In this document: one piece after another, positions 24,897 to 33,062 of the stretch | How the letters are laid out: each line of letters begins with the position of its first letter | Numbering within the stretch: the stretch's first letter is position 1 | Origin: JAVDCA01 sp963819385 | Lineage (GTDB): Bacteria; Pseudomonadota; Alphaproteobacteria; Rhizobiales; Xanthobacteraceae | Assembly: GCA_963819385.1 (NCBI GenBank) | Contig: CAWFVV010000002.1 | Span: 558,001-622,000 of the forward strand | Direction: 5' to 3' | DNA: 64,000 bases | The notes under the pieces: generated by a model | Database searches by the model: none | Told to the model about the DNA's origin: nothing | What the model saw: only the letters and a program-made list of their open reading frames with translations | Program-made: the position numbers and the translations under genes

Positions 24897-25400
24897 ATGA
24901 CGGCCACACGACGCACGACGTCGTTTCTCGTGATCATCGGCGCAACATTCGCGGCACTCGTCGGCCTCGCCGGCAGCGCGCGCGCCGCCACCGCCGCCGA
25001 CGAGATGAAGATCTGCCACGATCAAAGCGGCGACGTCGCGATCGCGGCCTGCACGCGCGCGATCGAGTCCGGCCGCCTCACCAAGCGCAACCTCGCCTAC
25101 GCCTACACGAGCCGCGGCGTCGAGTGGCGCGCCAAGGGCGAGGTCGATCGCGCGATCTACGACCACAGCGAGGCGATCCGCACCGATCCGACCGTGCCCG
25201 AAGCCTGGTACAACCGCGGCAACGCCTACCGCCAGAAGGGCGATTACGACCGCGCCATCGCGGACTACAACGAGGCGATCCGCCTGCGCGCGAGCGACCC
25301 CGACTTCTTCACCAACCGCGGCCTCGCCTACCAGGACAAAGGCGACAAGGCGCACGCGGACGCCGATTTCGCCGCGGCGCAGCGGCTGAAGAAGAAGTAG
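24897..25400 (+). CDS. Exported tetratricopeptide-repeat protein
   Basis: 167 aa, ATG preceded by a G-rich ribosome binding site (GGGGGGATCC). A signal peptide spans 1-31 (TTSFLVIIGATFAALVGLAG, cleavage near ARA). Two to three TPR units follow: AYTSRGVEWRAKGEVDRAIY, AWYNRGNAYRQKGDYDRAIA, and FFTNRGLAYQDKGDKAHADA. Cysteines at about 40 and 52 (CHDQ, CTRA) may form a disulfide, a pattern common in small rhizobial TPR proteins. Likely a periplasmic protein-protein interaction module; partner unknown. Confidence 0.88.
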   Translation: MTATRRTTSFLVIIGATFAALVGLAGSARAATAADEMKICHDQSGDVAIAACTRAIESGRLTKRNLAYAYTSRGVEWRAKGEVDRAIYDHSEAIRTDPTVPEAWYNRGNAYRQKGDYDRAIADYNEAIRLRASDPDFFTNRGLAYQDKGDKAHADADFAAAQRLKKK

Positions 25401-25480
25401 GAGAACGACGTATCCTGAGCATTGCGGTTGCTCTCCCTCTCCCCGTTCTAGCTACGACGGTCGAGGCACTGCGCCCGCGC

Positions 25481-25583
25481 CCTCTCCCCCGCTTGCGGGG
25501 GAGAGCCGGAGAGGGGGAAGCCGCTTGCTCATGCGTCCGCGGCTTCCCCCTCCCCACCCTCCCCCGCAAGCGGGGGGAGGGAG
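25481..25583. repeat. RPT-A palindromic repeat (copy 3)
   Basis: Paired CCCCCGC-TTGC-type hairpins around GGGGGAAGCCGC/GCGGCTTCCCCC. It is preceded by GCACTGCGCCCGCGCCCTCT, a leader also present before the copy at 28368. It separates two convergent genes. Confidence 0.85.
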
Positions 25584-25602
25584 CGCACGCGCCGTGCTCT
25601 CC

Positions 25603-26373
25603 TCACCGCACGATCGTCGGCCGCACGCGCGCGAGCATCGCCTCGACGTCGGCCTTGGCGGCCATGAGCTTCGCCTCATCGCGCGCGCGCACCACGATGT
25701 TCGTATTCGGCCCGCGGTCGTCGACGAACGGATAGCTCCCGATCATCACGTCGGGATGCGCTTTCGCGACGGCGCCGAGCTCGGTGCCGATGTCGCCCTC
25801 GCGCACATCGCCGCGCACGCTCTCCGACAGCATCTTGGCGCCGGTCGCGAGCTTCGGCGCCACGTAATCGAGCATCGCCTGCATGATCGACGGCACGCCC
25901 GCCATCACGATCACGTTGCCGATCCAGAAGCCGGGCGCGGCCGAGACCTTGTTGAGCACGAGCTCGGCGCCGGCCGGGATGCGCGCCATGCGCATGCGCG
26001 CCTCGTTCATCTCCGAGCCGGTCTGCGCGAAGCGTTCCTGCATGATCGCGACCGCGCGCGGGTCGTGGTCGATCGTCACGCCGAACGCCTTGGCGACGCA
26101 GTCCGCCGTGATGTCGTCATGGGTCGGCCCGATGCCGCCGGTGGTGAAGAGATACGTGTAGCGCTGCCGCATCGCGTCGAGCGCCGCGACGATCTCCTCC
26201 TCGACGTCGGGCACGACGCGCACCTCGCGCAGGTCGATGCCGATGTTGGTGAGATATTCGGCGATATAGCCGATGTTCTTGTCCTTGGTGCGGCCCGACA
26301 GGATCTCGTCGCCGATCACCAGGATGCCCGCGGTGATGATTTTGCCGTTGGTCGTGTCGCTCGCCGCGTTCAT
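25603..26373 (-). CDS. Molybdopterin-binding (MoCF) domain protein, CinA N-terminal type
   Basis: 256 aa from MNAASDTTNG. The MoCF biosynthesis domain shows ITAGILVIGDEILSGRTKDKN at the start and FTTGGIGPTHDDITADCVAKAF at about 75-95, both diagnostic. It has the CinA-type N-terminal domain but lacks the C-terminal nicotinamide-nucleotide amidase, as usual for the shorter competence/damage-inducible protein A homologues of alphaproteobacteria. Related domains bind molybdopterin or act as ADP-ribose pyrophosphatases, so the true substrate is uncertain. It is divergent from the feruloyl-CoA synthase-like gene. Confidence 0.88.
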   Translation of the reverse strand: MNAASDTTNGKIITAGILVIGDEILSGRTKDKNIGYIAEYLTNIGIDLREVRVVPDVEEEIVAALDAMRQRYTYLFTTGGIGPTHDDITADCVAKAFGVTIDHDPRAVAIMQERFAQTGSEMNEARMRMARIPAGAELVLNKVSAAPGFWIGNVIVMAGVPSIMQAMLDYVAPKLATGAKMLSESVRGDVREGDIGTELGAVAKAHPDVMIGSYPFVDDRGPNTNIVVRARDEAKLMAAKADVEAMLARVRPTIVR

Positions 26374-26458
26374 GCTGGTTCCCCGATGGTCTGCCGATAT
26401 AGTGTATTCTGGACGGCAAGACAAAACACCGCCCGAAACTTGGCCCCGAGGGAGGCTC

Positions 26459-28339
26459 ATGGACGATCGTACGCGCCTCGCGCAAGCGCCGATCCGCGCG
26501 ATCGCGTATGCGCCGCCGGCGGTGATCCGCGAGGCGCGCCCCGACGGCGCCACAGTGCTGCGCGCGGCCGCGCCGCTCGCGCCGTACGATCCAAGCCTCG
26601 CGCGCCTCTTCGGTGCCGCCGTCGAGACGGCGCCCGGGCGCGTCTTCCTCGCCGAGCGCGCCGCCGACGGCTGGCGCACGCTCACCTACGCGCAGGCGCG
26701 CGACAAGGTCGACGCGCTCGCCCAGGCGCTGATCGAGCGCGGGCTCGATGCGCAGCGCCCCGTGATGATCCTCTCCGGCAACGCGATCGAGCACGCACTG
26801 TTGATGCTCGCCGGCTACACGGCCGGCATCCCGGTCGCGCCCATCTCGGTCGCCTATTCGCTGCAAAGCCGGGATCACGCCAAGCTCAAGGCGATCGCGA
26901 CGCTGCTCCGGCCCGGCCTCGTCTACGTCAGCGACACGGCGCCGTTCGCCAAAGCGCTGGCGGCGCTCGACCTCGACCAAAACGCGAGTCCCGTCGAGCT
27001 GGTCGCGAGCCGCAACGGCGCCAATCTCGATCGCGTCGCTTTATTCGATCAGCTCGCCGCGACCCGCCCGGGCGCCGCGGTCGAGCGGGCGCGCGCGGGG
27101 CTGCGCCCTGACACCATCGCCAAATTCCTCTTCACCTCCGGCTCGACCGGACATCCCAAGGGCGTGATCAACACCCACGGCATGCTCACCGCAAACCAGC
27201 AGCAGGCCGCGCAGATCTGGCCGTTCCTCGCCGAGCGTCCGTTCGTGCTGGTCGACTGGCTGCCGTGGAACCACACCTTCGGCGGCAACCACAACTTCAA
27301 CATGGTGCTGCGCCACGCCGGCACGCTCTACATCGACGGCGGCCGGCCGCTGCCGCAGCTCGTCGACGAGACCGTGCGCAACCTCTGCGAAATCTCGCCC
27401 ACCGTCTATTTCAACGTGCCGGCCGGCTACGCCATGCTGCTGCCGCGGCTCGAGCGCGACGAGGCTTTCGCGCGCCGCTTCTTCGCCGACTTGCGCTTCA
27501 TTTTTTATGCGGGCGCCGCGCTGCCGCAGGACATGTGGACGCGGCTCGAGGCGGTCGCACTGCGCACGGTCGGCGAGCGCATCCCGCTCACCTCGTCGTG
27601 GGGCACCACCGAGACCGCGCCGCTCGCCACCGCCGCGCATTTCCTCATCGACCGCGCCGGCCCGATCGGCGTGCCGGCGCCCGGCGTCGAGATCAAGCTC
27701 GTGCCGACCGGCGCCAAGCTCGAGATCCGCGTGCGCGGCCCGAACGTGACGCCCGGTTACTGGAAGCGCCCCGACCTCACGGCCGCGGCGTTCGATGACG
27801 AGGGCTTCTACCAGCCCGGCGACGCGGTCCGCCTCGCCGATCCCGCCGACGCGAACCAGGGCGTCGTGTTCGACGGCCGCTTGGCCGAGGACTTCAAGCT
27901 CACCTCCGGCACCTGGGTGCACGTGGGCGCGCTGCGCGTCGCCCTGCTCGCCGCCGCCTCGCCCGCCCTGCAAGACGCCGTGATCGCCGGTGCCGACCGC
28001 GCCGCGATTGGCATCCTCTGCTGGCTCAACGCCGCCGGCTGCCAGAAGCTGATCGGCGACGGCGCGCAAGCCAGCCACGCCGAGCTCGCGCGCCATCCGG
28101 CCGTGCGCGCCCACGTCGCCCGCGCGCTCAGCGACTGGAACGCCGCGCACCCCGGCTCATCCGAGCGCATCGCCCGCGCCCTGCTGCTGTCCGATCTGCC
28201 TTCGATCGACGCGAACGAGATCACCGACAAGGGCTACATCAACCAGCGCCTCGCGCTGGAGCATCGCGCCGCCGATGTCGCGCGGGTGTTTGCCGAAGCG
28301 CCGGACGATGAGGTGATCGTGCTGGACGCACAGCGTTAG
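26459..28339 (+). CDS. fcs: Feruloyl-CoA synthase-like acyl-CoA ligase
   Basis: 626 aa from the ATG at 26459 (GGGAGG just upstream; the longer frame runs backwards into the divergent gene). An ANL-superfamily adenylate-forming ligase: the P-loop FTSGSTGHPKGV at about 224-235, the SSWGTTETAP motif, and LRVRGPNVTPGYWKRPDLT-type hinge region. The length and the LVDWLPWNHTFGGNHNFN segment are typical of feruloyl-CoA synthases, which activate ferulate with ATP and CoA before side-chain removal. No feruloyl-CoA hydratase (ech) or vanillin dehydrogenase is nearby, so the substrate may be another aryl or carboxylic acid. Cytoplasmic. Confidence 0.82.
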   Translation: MDDRTRLAQAPIRAIAYAPPAVIREARPDGATVLRAAAPLAPYDPSLARLFGAAVETAPGRVFLAERAADGWRTLTYAQARDKVDALAQALIERGLDAQRPVMILSGNAIEHALLMLAGYTAGIPVAPISVAYSLQSRDHAKLKAIATLLRPGLVYVSDTAPFAKALAALDLDQNASPVELVASRNGANLDRVALFDQLAATRPGAAVERARAGLRPDTIAKFLFTSGSTGHPKGVINTHGMLTANQQQAAQIWPFLAERPFVLVDWLPWNHTFGGNHNFNMVLRHAGTLYIDGGRPLPQLVDETVRNLCEISPTVYFNVPAGYAMLLPRLERDEAFARRFFADLRFIFYAGAALPQDMWTRLEAVALRTVGERIPLTSSWGTTETAPLATAAHFLIDRAGPIGVPAPGVEIKLVPTGAKLEIRVRGPNVTPGYWKRPDLTAAAFDDEGFYQPGDAVRLADPADANQGVVFDGRLAEDFKLTSGTWVHVGALRVALLAAASPALQDAVIAGADRAAIGILCWLNAAGCQKLIGDGAQASHAELARHPAVRAHVARALSDWNAAHPGSSERIARALLLSDLPSIDANEITDKGYINQRLALEHRAADVARVFAEAPDDEVIVLDAQR

Positions 28340-28367
28340 CTATTGTCATCGAGGCACTGCGCCCGCG

Positions 28368-28499
28368 CCCTCTCCCCCGCTTGCGGGGGAGAGCCGGAGA
28401 GGGGGAAGCCGCTTGCTCGTGCATCCGCGGCTTCCCCCTCCCCACCCTCCCCCGCAAGCGGGGGAGGAAGTGCGGACGCCGCGCAAGCGGGGGAGAGGG
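28368..28499. repeat. RPT-A palindromic repeat (copy 4, extended)
   Basis: Complete unit as at 25481, followed by an additional GCAAGCGGGGGAGAGGGC arm. Together with the copy at 25481 it brackets the MoCF and ligase genes. The remaining gap to 28662 holds no gene I can recognise. Confidence 0.85.
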
Positions 28500-28662
28500 C
28501 GCAACCGCCCTGCCCTCCTCACCCCGCCCGTTCCCTGTTCACAAGCCGCCCAAGAGCTAGGCATCCCTCCTCAACCTCATTGAAAACCCCTCGCTTTTTC
28601 CGCACTCTTCCCGCTGGCGCGGAGCTTGCACTGTGCAGGCGCGGAGTCACCGAGGGTTCCGG

Positions 28663-30078
28663 GTGATCGCGTTCGACGAGATGCGAGGCAGCGACGGCGA
28701 GGTGCGGCCCGCCTATGCGGCGCTCAGCGCCTGGCTCGGCACGCTGCCGCCCGACCTGCTCGAGCATCGCCGCCGCGAGGCGGAGCTCATCTTCCGCCGC
28801 ATCGGCATCACGTTCGCGGTCTACGGCGAGGCGGAGTCGACCGAGCGGCTGATCCCGTTCGACGTGCTGCCGCGCATCCTCGCGGCGGACGAATGGAAGG
28901 CACTCGCGCGCGGCCTCGAGCAGCGCGTGCGCGCGCTCAACGCCTACATCAAGGACATCTACCACCGCCGCGAGATCATCCGCGCCGGCGTCGTCCCGGA
29001 GGAGCTGATCTTCCGCAATCCGGTGTTTCGCCCCGAGATGAACGGCCAGAACGTGCCGCACGACATCTACGTGCACATCGCCGGCATCGACATCGTGCGG
29101 GTCGACGCCGGCAGCTTCTACGTGCTCGAGGACAACGCGCGCACGCCCTCCGGCGTGTCCTACATGCTGGAGAACCGCGAGATCATGCTGCGGCTCTTCC
29201 CCGAGCTGTTCGCGCGCCACCGCGTCGCGCCGGTCGAGAACTATCCAGACCAATTGTTGGCCACGTTGAAATCGGTCGCGCCCAACTCAGCGTCGGCCGA
29301 TCCGACCGTCGTGCTGCTCACGCCCGGCGTCTACAACTCGGCCTATTACGAGCACTCGTTCCTCGCCGACAAGCTCGGCGTCGAGCTGGTCGAGGGCCGC
29401 GACCTCGTCATCAAGGGCGGCGTCGTCCTCATGCGCACCACCGAGGGGCTCAAGCGCGTCGACGTGATCTACCGCCGCGTCGACGACGACTTCCTCGATC
29501 CGCTCGCCTTCCGTCCCGACTCGGCGCTCGGTGTGCCCGGCCTGATGGCCGCCTACCAGGCCGGCAACGTCACGCTCGCGAACGCGGTCGGCACCGGGAT
29601 CGCGGACGACAAGGCGGTCTACAGCTATATGCCCGAGATCGTGAAGTTCTATCTCGGCGAGGAGCCGATATTGAAGAACGTGCCGACCTGGCGCTGCCGC
29701 GAGGAGGAGCACCTCGGCTACGTGCTCGACCATCTCGAGGAGCTGGTCGTCAAGGAGGTGCACGGCTCGGGCGGCTACGGCATGCTGATCGGGCCGAAGG
29801 CCGACAGGAACGCGCTCGCGGCCTTCCGCGCCAAGCTCAAGACCGACCCGAAGAACTTCATCGCCCAGCCGACGCTCGCGCTGTCCACCTGCCCGACCTG
29901 CGTCAGCGAGGGCGTCGCGCCGCGCCACGTCGACCTGCGCCCGTTCGTGCTCACCGGCCGCGACCGCATCCGCATCGTTCCCGGCGGCCTCACCCGCGTC
30001 GCGTTGAAGCAAGGCTCGCTGGTGGTGAATTCGAGCCAGGGCGGGGGGACGAAGGACACGTGGGTGCTGGACTCATGA
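28663..30078 (+). CDS. Circularly permuted ATP-grasp type 2 protein (Anbu-cluster ligase)
   Basis: 471 aa from a GTG at 28663 (GAGGG six bases upstream, giving the family-typical IAFDEM start; a GTG at 28633 is also open). Signatures of the circularly permuted ATP-grasp/DUF404-407 family include RVRALNAYIKDIYHRREI, VLEDNARTPSGVSYMLENR and VVKEVHGSGGYGMLIGP. Such enzymes are thought to form peptide-like bonds using ATP. It is the first gene of the co-directional cluster with an alpha-E protein, a transglutaminase and Anbu, an association known from many proteobacteria. The tail is short and unremarkable. Product unknown. Confidence 0.9.
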   Translation: MIAFDEMRGSDGEVRPAYAALSAWLGTLPPDLLEHRRREAELIFRRIGITFAVYGEAESTERLIPFDVLPRILAADEWKALARGLEQRVRALNAYIKDIYHRREIIRAGVVPEELIFRNPVFRPEMNGQNVPHDIYVHIAGIDIVRVDAGSFYVLEDNARTPSGVSYMLENREIMLRLFPELFARHRVAPVENYPDQLLATLKSVAPNSASADPTVVLLTPGVYNSAYYEHSFLADKLGVELVEGRDLVIKGGVVLMRTTEGLKRVDVIYRRVDDDFLDPLAFRPDSALGVPGLMAAYQAGNVTLANAVGTGIADDKAVYSYMPEIVKFYLGEEPILKNVPTWRCREEEHLGYVLDHLEELVVKEVHGSGGYGMLIGPKADRNALAAFRAKLKTDPKNFIAQPTLALSTCPTCVSEGVAPRHVDLRPFVLTGRDRIRIVPGGLTRVALKQGSLVVNSSQGGGTKDTWVLDS

Positions 30079-30098
30079 GCCACGCGCACCGCATCTGC

Positions 30099-30165
30099 GC
30101 TCCCTCTCCCAAGCACTGCGCGCGCGCTCCCTCTCCCAGGCACTGCGCACGCGCTCCCTCTCCCC
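30099..30165. repeat. 27-bp tandem repeat leading into RPT-B
   Basis: Units begin at 30099, 30126 and 30153, each starting GCTCCCTCTCCC; the first two continue AAGCACTGCG or AGGCACTGCG. The last unit grows into the RPT-B hairpin. This looks like local expansion of a repeat's leader. Confidence 0.75.
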
Positions 30166-30288
30166 GTTCTTACGGGGAGAGGGTTGGGGTGAGGGGCGCT
30201 GACTTCTCAGCGGTTTAAATCGCACGTAATGACTCGCGGAGACGCCCCCTCACCCCGACCCTCTCCCCGCACGCGGGGAGAGGGAGAG
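30154..30288. repeat. RPT-B palindromic repeat (copy 4)
   Basis: Hairpins CTCCCCGTTCTTACGGGGAG and CTCCCCGCACGCGGGGAG enclosing GGTTGGGGTGAGGGGCG / CGCCCCCTCACCCCGACC. It fills the gap between the ATP-grasp and alpha-E genes. Confidence 0.85.
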
Positions 30289-30309
30289 CTGGCGCCGAGG
30301 GAGGGTTAA

Positions 30310-31251
30310 GTGCTCTCCCGCACGGCCGACAACCTCTACTGGCTCGCGCGCTATATCGAGCGCGCCGAGTTCATCGCGCGCATCCTCGAGGCGACGCAGC
30401 GGCTGACCGCGATGCCGATCGCCTATCTGGGCGCCACCAACGAATGGGAATCCGCGATCGCGACCGCCGGCAATCCCAAGCTCTTCGCGTCGTACCACAA
30501 GGAGGCGACCGAGGAGACCGCGATCGACTTCCTCGCCTTCTCGACCACCAACTCCTCCTCGATCCGCAACTGCTTCGAGATGGCGCGCACCAATGCGCGC
30601 GCGGTGCGCACCGCGCTCACGGCCGAGATGTGGGACGTGATCAATTCCGGCTGGCTCGAGCTCAAGCGCTACGGCAACGGGCATGCCTCGCGCGAGGAAT
30701 TGCTGCGCTTTTTGCGCTGGGTGCAGGAGACCTCGCTGCGCTTCGACGGCTCCGCCTACCGCACCATGCTGCGCAACGACGCCTACTGGTTCACCCGCCT
30801 CGGCGTCTACCTCGAGCGCGCCGACAACACGGCGCGCATCCTCGACGTGAAGTACCACCTGCTGCTGCCCGCCGACGAGCCGATCGGCGGCTCGCTCGAC
30901 TACTTCCAGTGGGCCGCGATCCTGCGCACCGTCTCGGCCCTTACCGCCTATCACTGGGTCTATCGCGAGAACATCAAGCCCTGGCGCATCGCCGACCTCC
31001 TGATCCTCAACGAGCAGATGCCGCGCTCGCTCGCGAGCTGCTACGAGAACCTCGTGCGCTTCTTCGACGCCATCGCGCACGCCTACGGCCGCCAGGGCCC
31101 GGCCCAGCGCCAGGCGCGCGCCATCCGCACCCGCCTGCAGAACGCCCGCATGGACGAGATCTTCCAGACCGGCCTGCACGAGTTCATCGGCGGGTTCATC
31201 GCCGACAACAATGCGCTGGGCGCGGCGGTTGCGGAGCAATATTTGATGTAG
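30310..31251 (+). CDS. Alpha-E domain protein (DUF403), Anbu cluster
   Basis: 313 aa, GTG start with GAGGG six bases upstream. The opening LSRTADNLYWLARYIERAEF is the signature of alpha-E proteins, all-helical proteins fused to or adjacent to circularly permuted ATP-grasp enzymes. A second RLGVYLERADNTARILDVKY repeats the YxERA(D/E) motif. It carries no signal peptide. In the cluster it is expected to work with the ATP-grasp protein, possibly as an oligomeric scaffold or second half of the ligase. The biochemical activity is not known. Confidence 0.92.
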   Translation: MLSRTADNLYWLARYIERAEFIARILEATQRLTAMPIAYLGATNEWESAIATAGNPKLFASYHKEATEETAIDFLAFSTTNSSSIRNCFEMARTNARAVRTALTAEMWDVINSGWLELKRYGNGHASREELLRFLRWVQETSLRFDGSAYRTMLRNDAYWFTRLGVYLERADNTARILDVKYHLLLPADEPIGGSLDYFQWAAILRTVSALTAYHWVYRENIKPWRIADLLILNEQMPRSLASCYENLVRFFDAIAHAYGRQGPAQRQARAIRTRLQNARMDEIFQTGLHEFIGGFIADNNALGAAVAEQYLM

Positions 31252-31319
31252 GGTGGGCAAAGGCGCGGAACGCGCCGTGCCCACGCATTGGTGGGCACGC
31301 TTCGCTTTGCCCACCCTAC
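31248..31319. repeat. RPT-H palindromic repeat
   Basis: GTAGGGTGGGCAAAGGCG at the left and CGCTTTGCCCACCCTAC at the right are inverted; inner arms CCGTGCCCAC / GTGGGCACG. It overlaps the stop codon of the alpha-E gene and fills the gap to the transglutaminase gene. Confidence 0.82.
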
Positions 31320-31341
31320 GGCATCGTGACATCATGGCCCC

Positions 31342-32169
31342 ATGCGCATCCGAATCTCGCATGAAACCGTCTACCGCTATGCGGAGCCGCCGAAGGGCGT
31401 GATCCAGACGCTGCGCATGACGCCGCGCAACCACGAGAGCCAGTATGTGGTCGACTGGCGCATCGACGTGTCGGCGGACTGCCGGCTCGACGCGCAGGAG
31501 GATGCGTTCGGCAACATCACCCACACGTTCAGCGTCGACGGGCCGCTCGAGACGCTGCGCCTCCTGGTCGAGGGCGAGATCGAGACGCAGGACTCGAACG
31601 GCGTCATGCGCGGCACGATCGAGCATTTCCCGCCGAGCCTGTTTCTGCGCGCGACGCCGCTCACCGCGCCCGACGCGGCGATCATCGCGTGCGCAAACGA
31701 CGTGCGGGCGGGCCACGACGGCGATGCGCTCGGGCTCTTGCACGCGCTGCTGTCGCGCATCCACGACGAGGTCACGTTCGACACCAGCCCGACCGAGACT
31801 ACGACCACCGCCGCCGAATCCTTCGCGCTCAAGCGCGGCGTCTGCCAGGATCTCAGCCACATCTTCATCGCGGCGGCGCGCGAGCTCGGCTTTCCGGCGC
31901 GCTACGTCGCCGGCTACTTCCACCGCGCCGACGGTGTGGTGCGCCAGGAGGCCGGCCATGCCTGGGCCGAGACGCACCTGCCCGACCTCGGCTGGGTCGC
32001 GTTCGATCCCGCGAACGGCATCTGCGCGACCGACGCCCACGTGCGGGTGGCCGTCGGGCTCGACTACCTCGGCGCCGCGCCGGTGCGCGGCACCCGCTAC
32101 GGCGGCGGCGCCGAGACGCTCGCCGTCGCCGTGGTGGTCGATCAGTCGCAGCGGCAAATGCAGAATTGA
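31342..32169 (+). CDS. Transglutaminase-like cysteine protease family protein, Anbu cluster
   Basis: 275 aa. The N-terminal domain (MRIRISHETVYRYAEPPKGV) is the family's beta-sandwich. The transglutaminase core has the catalytic Cys in LKRGVCQDLSHIFI (near 170), His in EAGHAWAETHLP and Asp in GWVAFDPANG, all present. These cytoplasmic transglutaminase-like proteins are usually proteases or amidases, not cross-linkers. It is placed between alpha-E and Anbu, as in other genomes. A likely job is cutting or trimming a peptide made by the ATP-grasp protein, but that is inference. Confidence 0.92.
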   Translation: MRIRISHETVYRYAEPPKGVIQTLRMTPRNHESQYVVDWRIDVSADCRLDAQEDAFGNITHTFSVDGPLETLRLLVEGEIETQDSNGVMRGTIEHFPPSLFLRATPLTAPDAAIIACANDVRAGHDGDALGLLHALLSRIHDEVTFDTSPTETTTTAAESFALKRGVCQDLSHIFIAAARELGFPARYVAGYFHRADGVVRQEAGHAWAETHLPDLGWVAFDPANGICATDAHVRVAVGLDYLGAAPVRGTRYGGGAETLAVAVVVDQSQRQMQN

Positions 32170-32177
32170 GCGAGGAT

Positions 32178-32254
32178 GTAGGTTGGGTCGAGCCCTCGCG
32201 AGATCCAACGACGACGACGCACGCGTTGGGTCTCGCTTCCGCTCGACCCAACCT
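32178..32254. repeat. RPT-D palindromic repeat (complete)
   Basis: GTAGGTTGGGTCGAGCCCTC / GCTCGACCCAACCTGC with inner arms GCGAGATCCAAC / GTTGGGTCTCGC. It fills the gap between the transglutaminase and Anbu genes. Confidence 0.85.
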
Positions 32255-32291
32255 GCGACTATAACGTCGACTGGGGAATCGGGCGCAAACC

Positions 32292-33035
32292 ATGACCTAT
32301 TGCTGCGGCATTCTCGTGCGTGACGGCCTCGTGATGATCGCCGACACCCGCACCAATGCGGGTCTCGACAACATCTCGGTCTTCCGCAAGCTGCACACCT
32401 TCGCGACGCCGGGCGAGCGCATCATGGCAATCGCCACCTCGGGCAACCTCTCGCTCAGCCAGGCGGTGCTGAGCATCCTGCAGGAAGGCTTCGCCAACGA
32501 GGAGACCGGCGAGCGCGAGACGCTGCTCAACGCCCCGACCATGTTCCAGGCGGCGCAGCGCATCGGTCGCGCCATCCGCGCCGTCCACGGCACCGACGAG
32601 CTGGCGCTCGAGTTGGCCGACGTGAAGTTCGACATCGCGCTGCTGTTCGGCGGACAGATCAAAGGCGAGCGGCCGCGCCTGTTCATGATCTACTCGGCCG
32701 GCAACTTCATCGAGTGCACCATCGACACACCCTATTTGCAGATCGGCGAGCACAAATACGGCAAGCCGGTGCTCGACCGCGCCGTCACGTACGACATCGA
32801 TCTCTACGACGCGCTCAAGATCGGCCTGATCTCGGTGGACTCGACCATGCGCTCGAACCTGTCGGTCGGCATGCCCATCGATCTTCTCGTCGTCCGGCGC
32901 GATACCTGCGCGGCCGAGCTGTCCTACCGCATCGAGCCGGGCGAGCCCTATTTCCAGGATCTGCGCCAGCGCTGGTCCGGCGCGCTGCGCGCCGCCCACC
33001 TCGCGATCCCGCGCCCGCCCTACGCCAATCCGTAG
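32292..33035 (+). CDS. Anbu, ancestral beta-subunit proteasome-type peptidase
   Basis: 247 aa. The start MTYCCGILVRDGLVMIADTR has the proteasome/HslV fold pattern; Thr2 would become the N-terminal nucleophile after Met removal, with Asp and Lys positions in MIADTRTNAG and later. The C-terminal LSYRIEPGEPYFQDLRQRWS is typical of Anbu. Anbu assembles into open helical rings and occurs with alpha-E, ATP-grasp and transglutaminase genes, as here. Its substrates are unknown; the cluster has been proposed to make and handle a peptide or isopeptide. Downstream lies an IS in a repeat, not another cluster gene. Confidence 0.93.
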   Translation: MTYCCGILVRDGLVMIADTRTNAGLDNISVFRKLHTFATPGERIMAIATSGNLSLSQAVLSILQEGFANEETGERETLLNAPTMFQAAQRIGRAIRAVHGTDELALELADVKFDIALLFGGQIKGERPRLFMIYSAGNFIECTIDTPYLQIGEHKYGKPVLDRAVTYDIDLYDALKIGLISVDSTMRSNLSVGMPIDLLVVRRDTCAAELSYRIEPGEPYFQDLRQRWSGALRAAHLAIPRPPYANP

Positions 33036-33062
33036 TCAGCCCGTAGGATGGGTTGAGCGTAG

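Noticed and set aside
26273..26458. 62-residue N-terminal extension of the feruloyl-CoA synthase-like protein
   Set aside because: The extension is antisense to the MoCF gene and precedes a good ribosome binding site at 26450; the shorter start matches the family.
30310..33035. The Anbu cluster as a classical proteasome/Pup system
   Set aside because: There are no PafA, Dop, Pup or Mpa/ARC genes, and the peptidase has the Anbu pattern, not that of an alpha/beta proteasome subunit.
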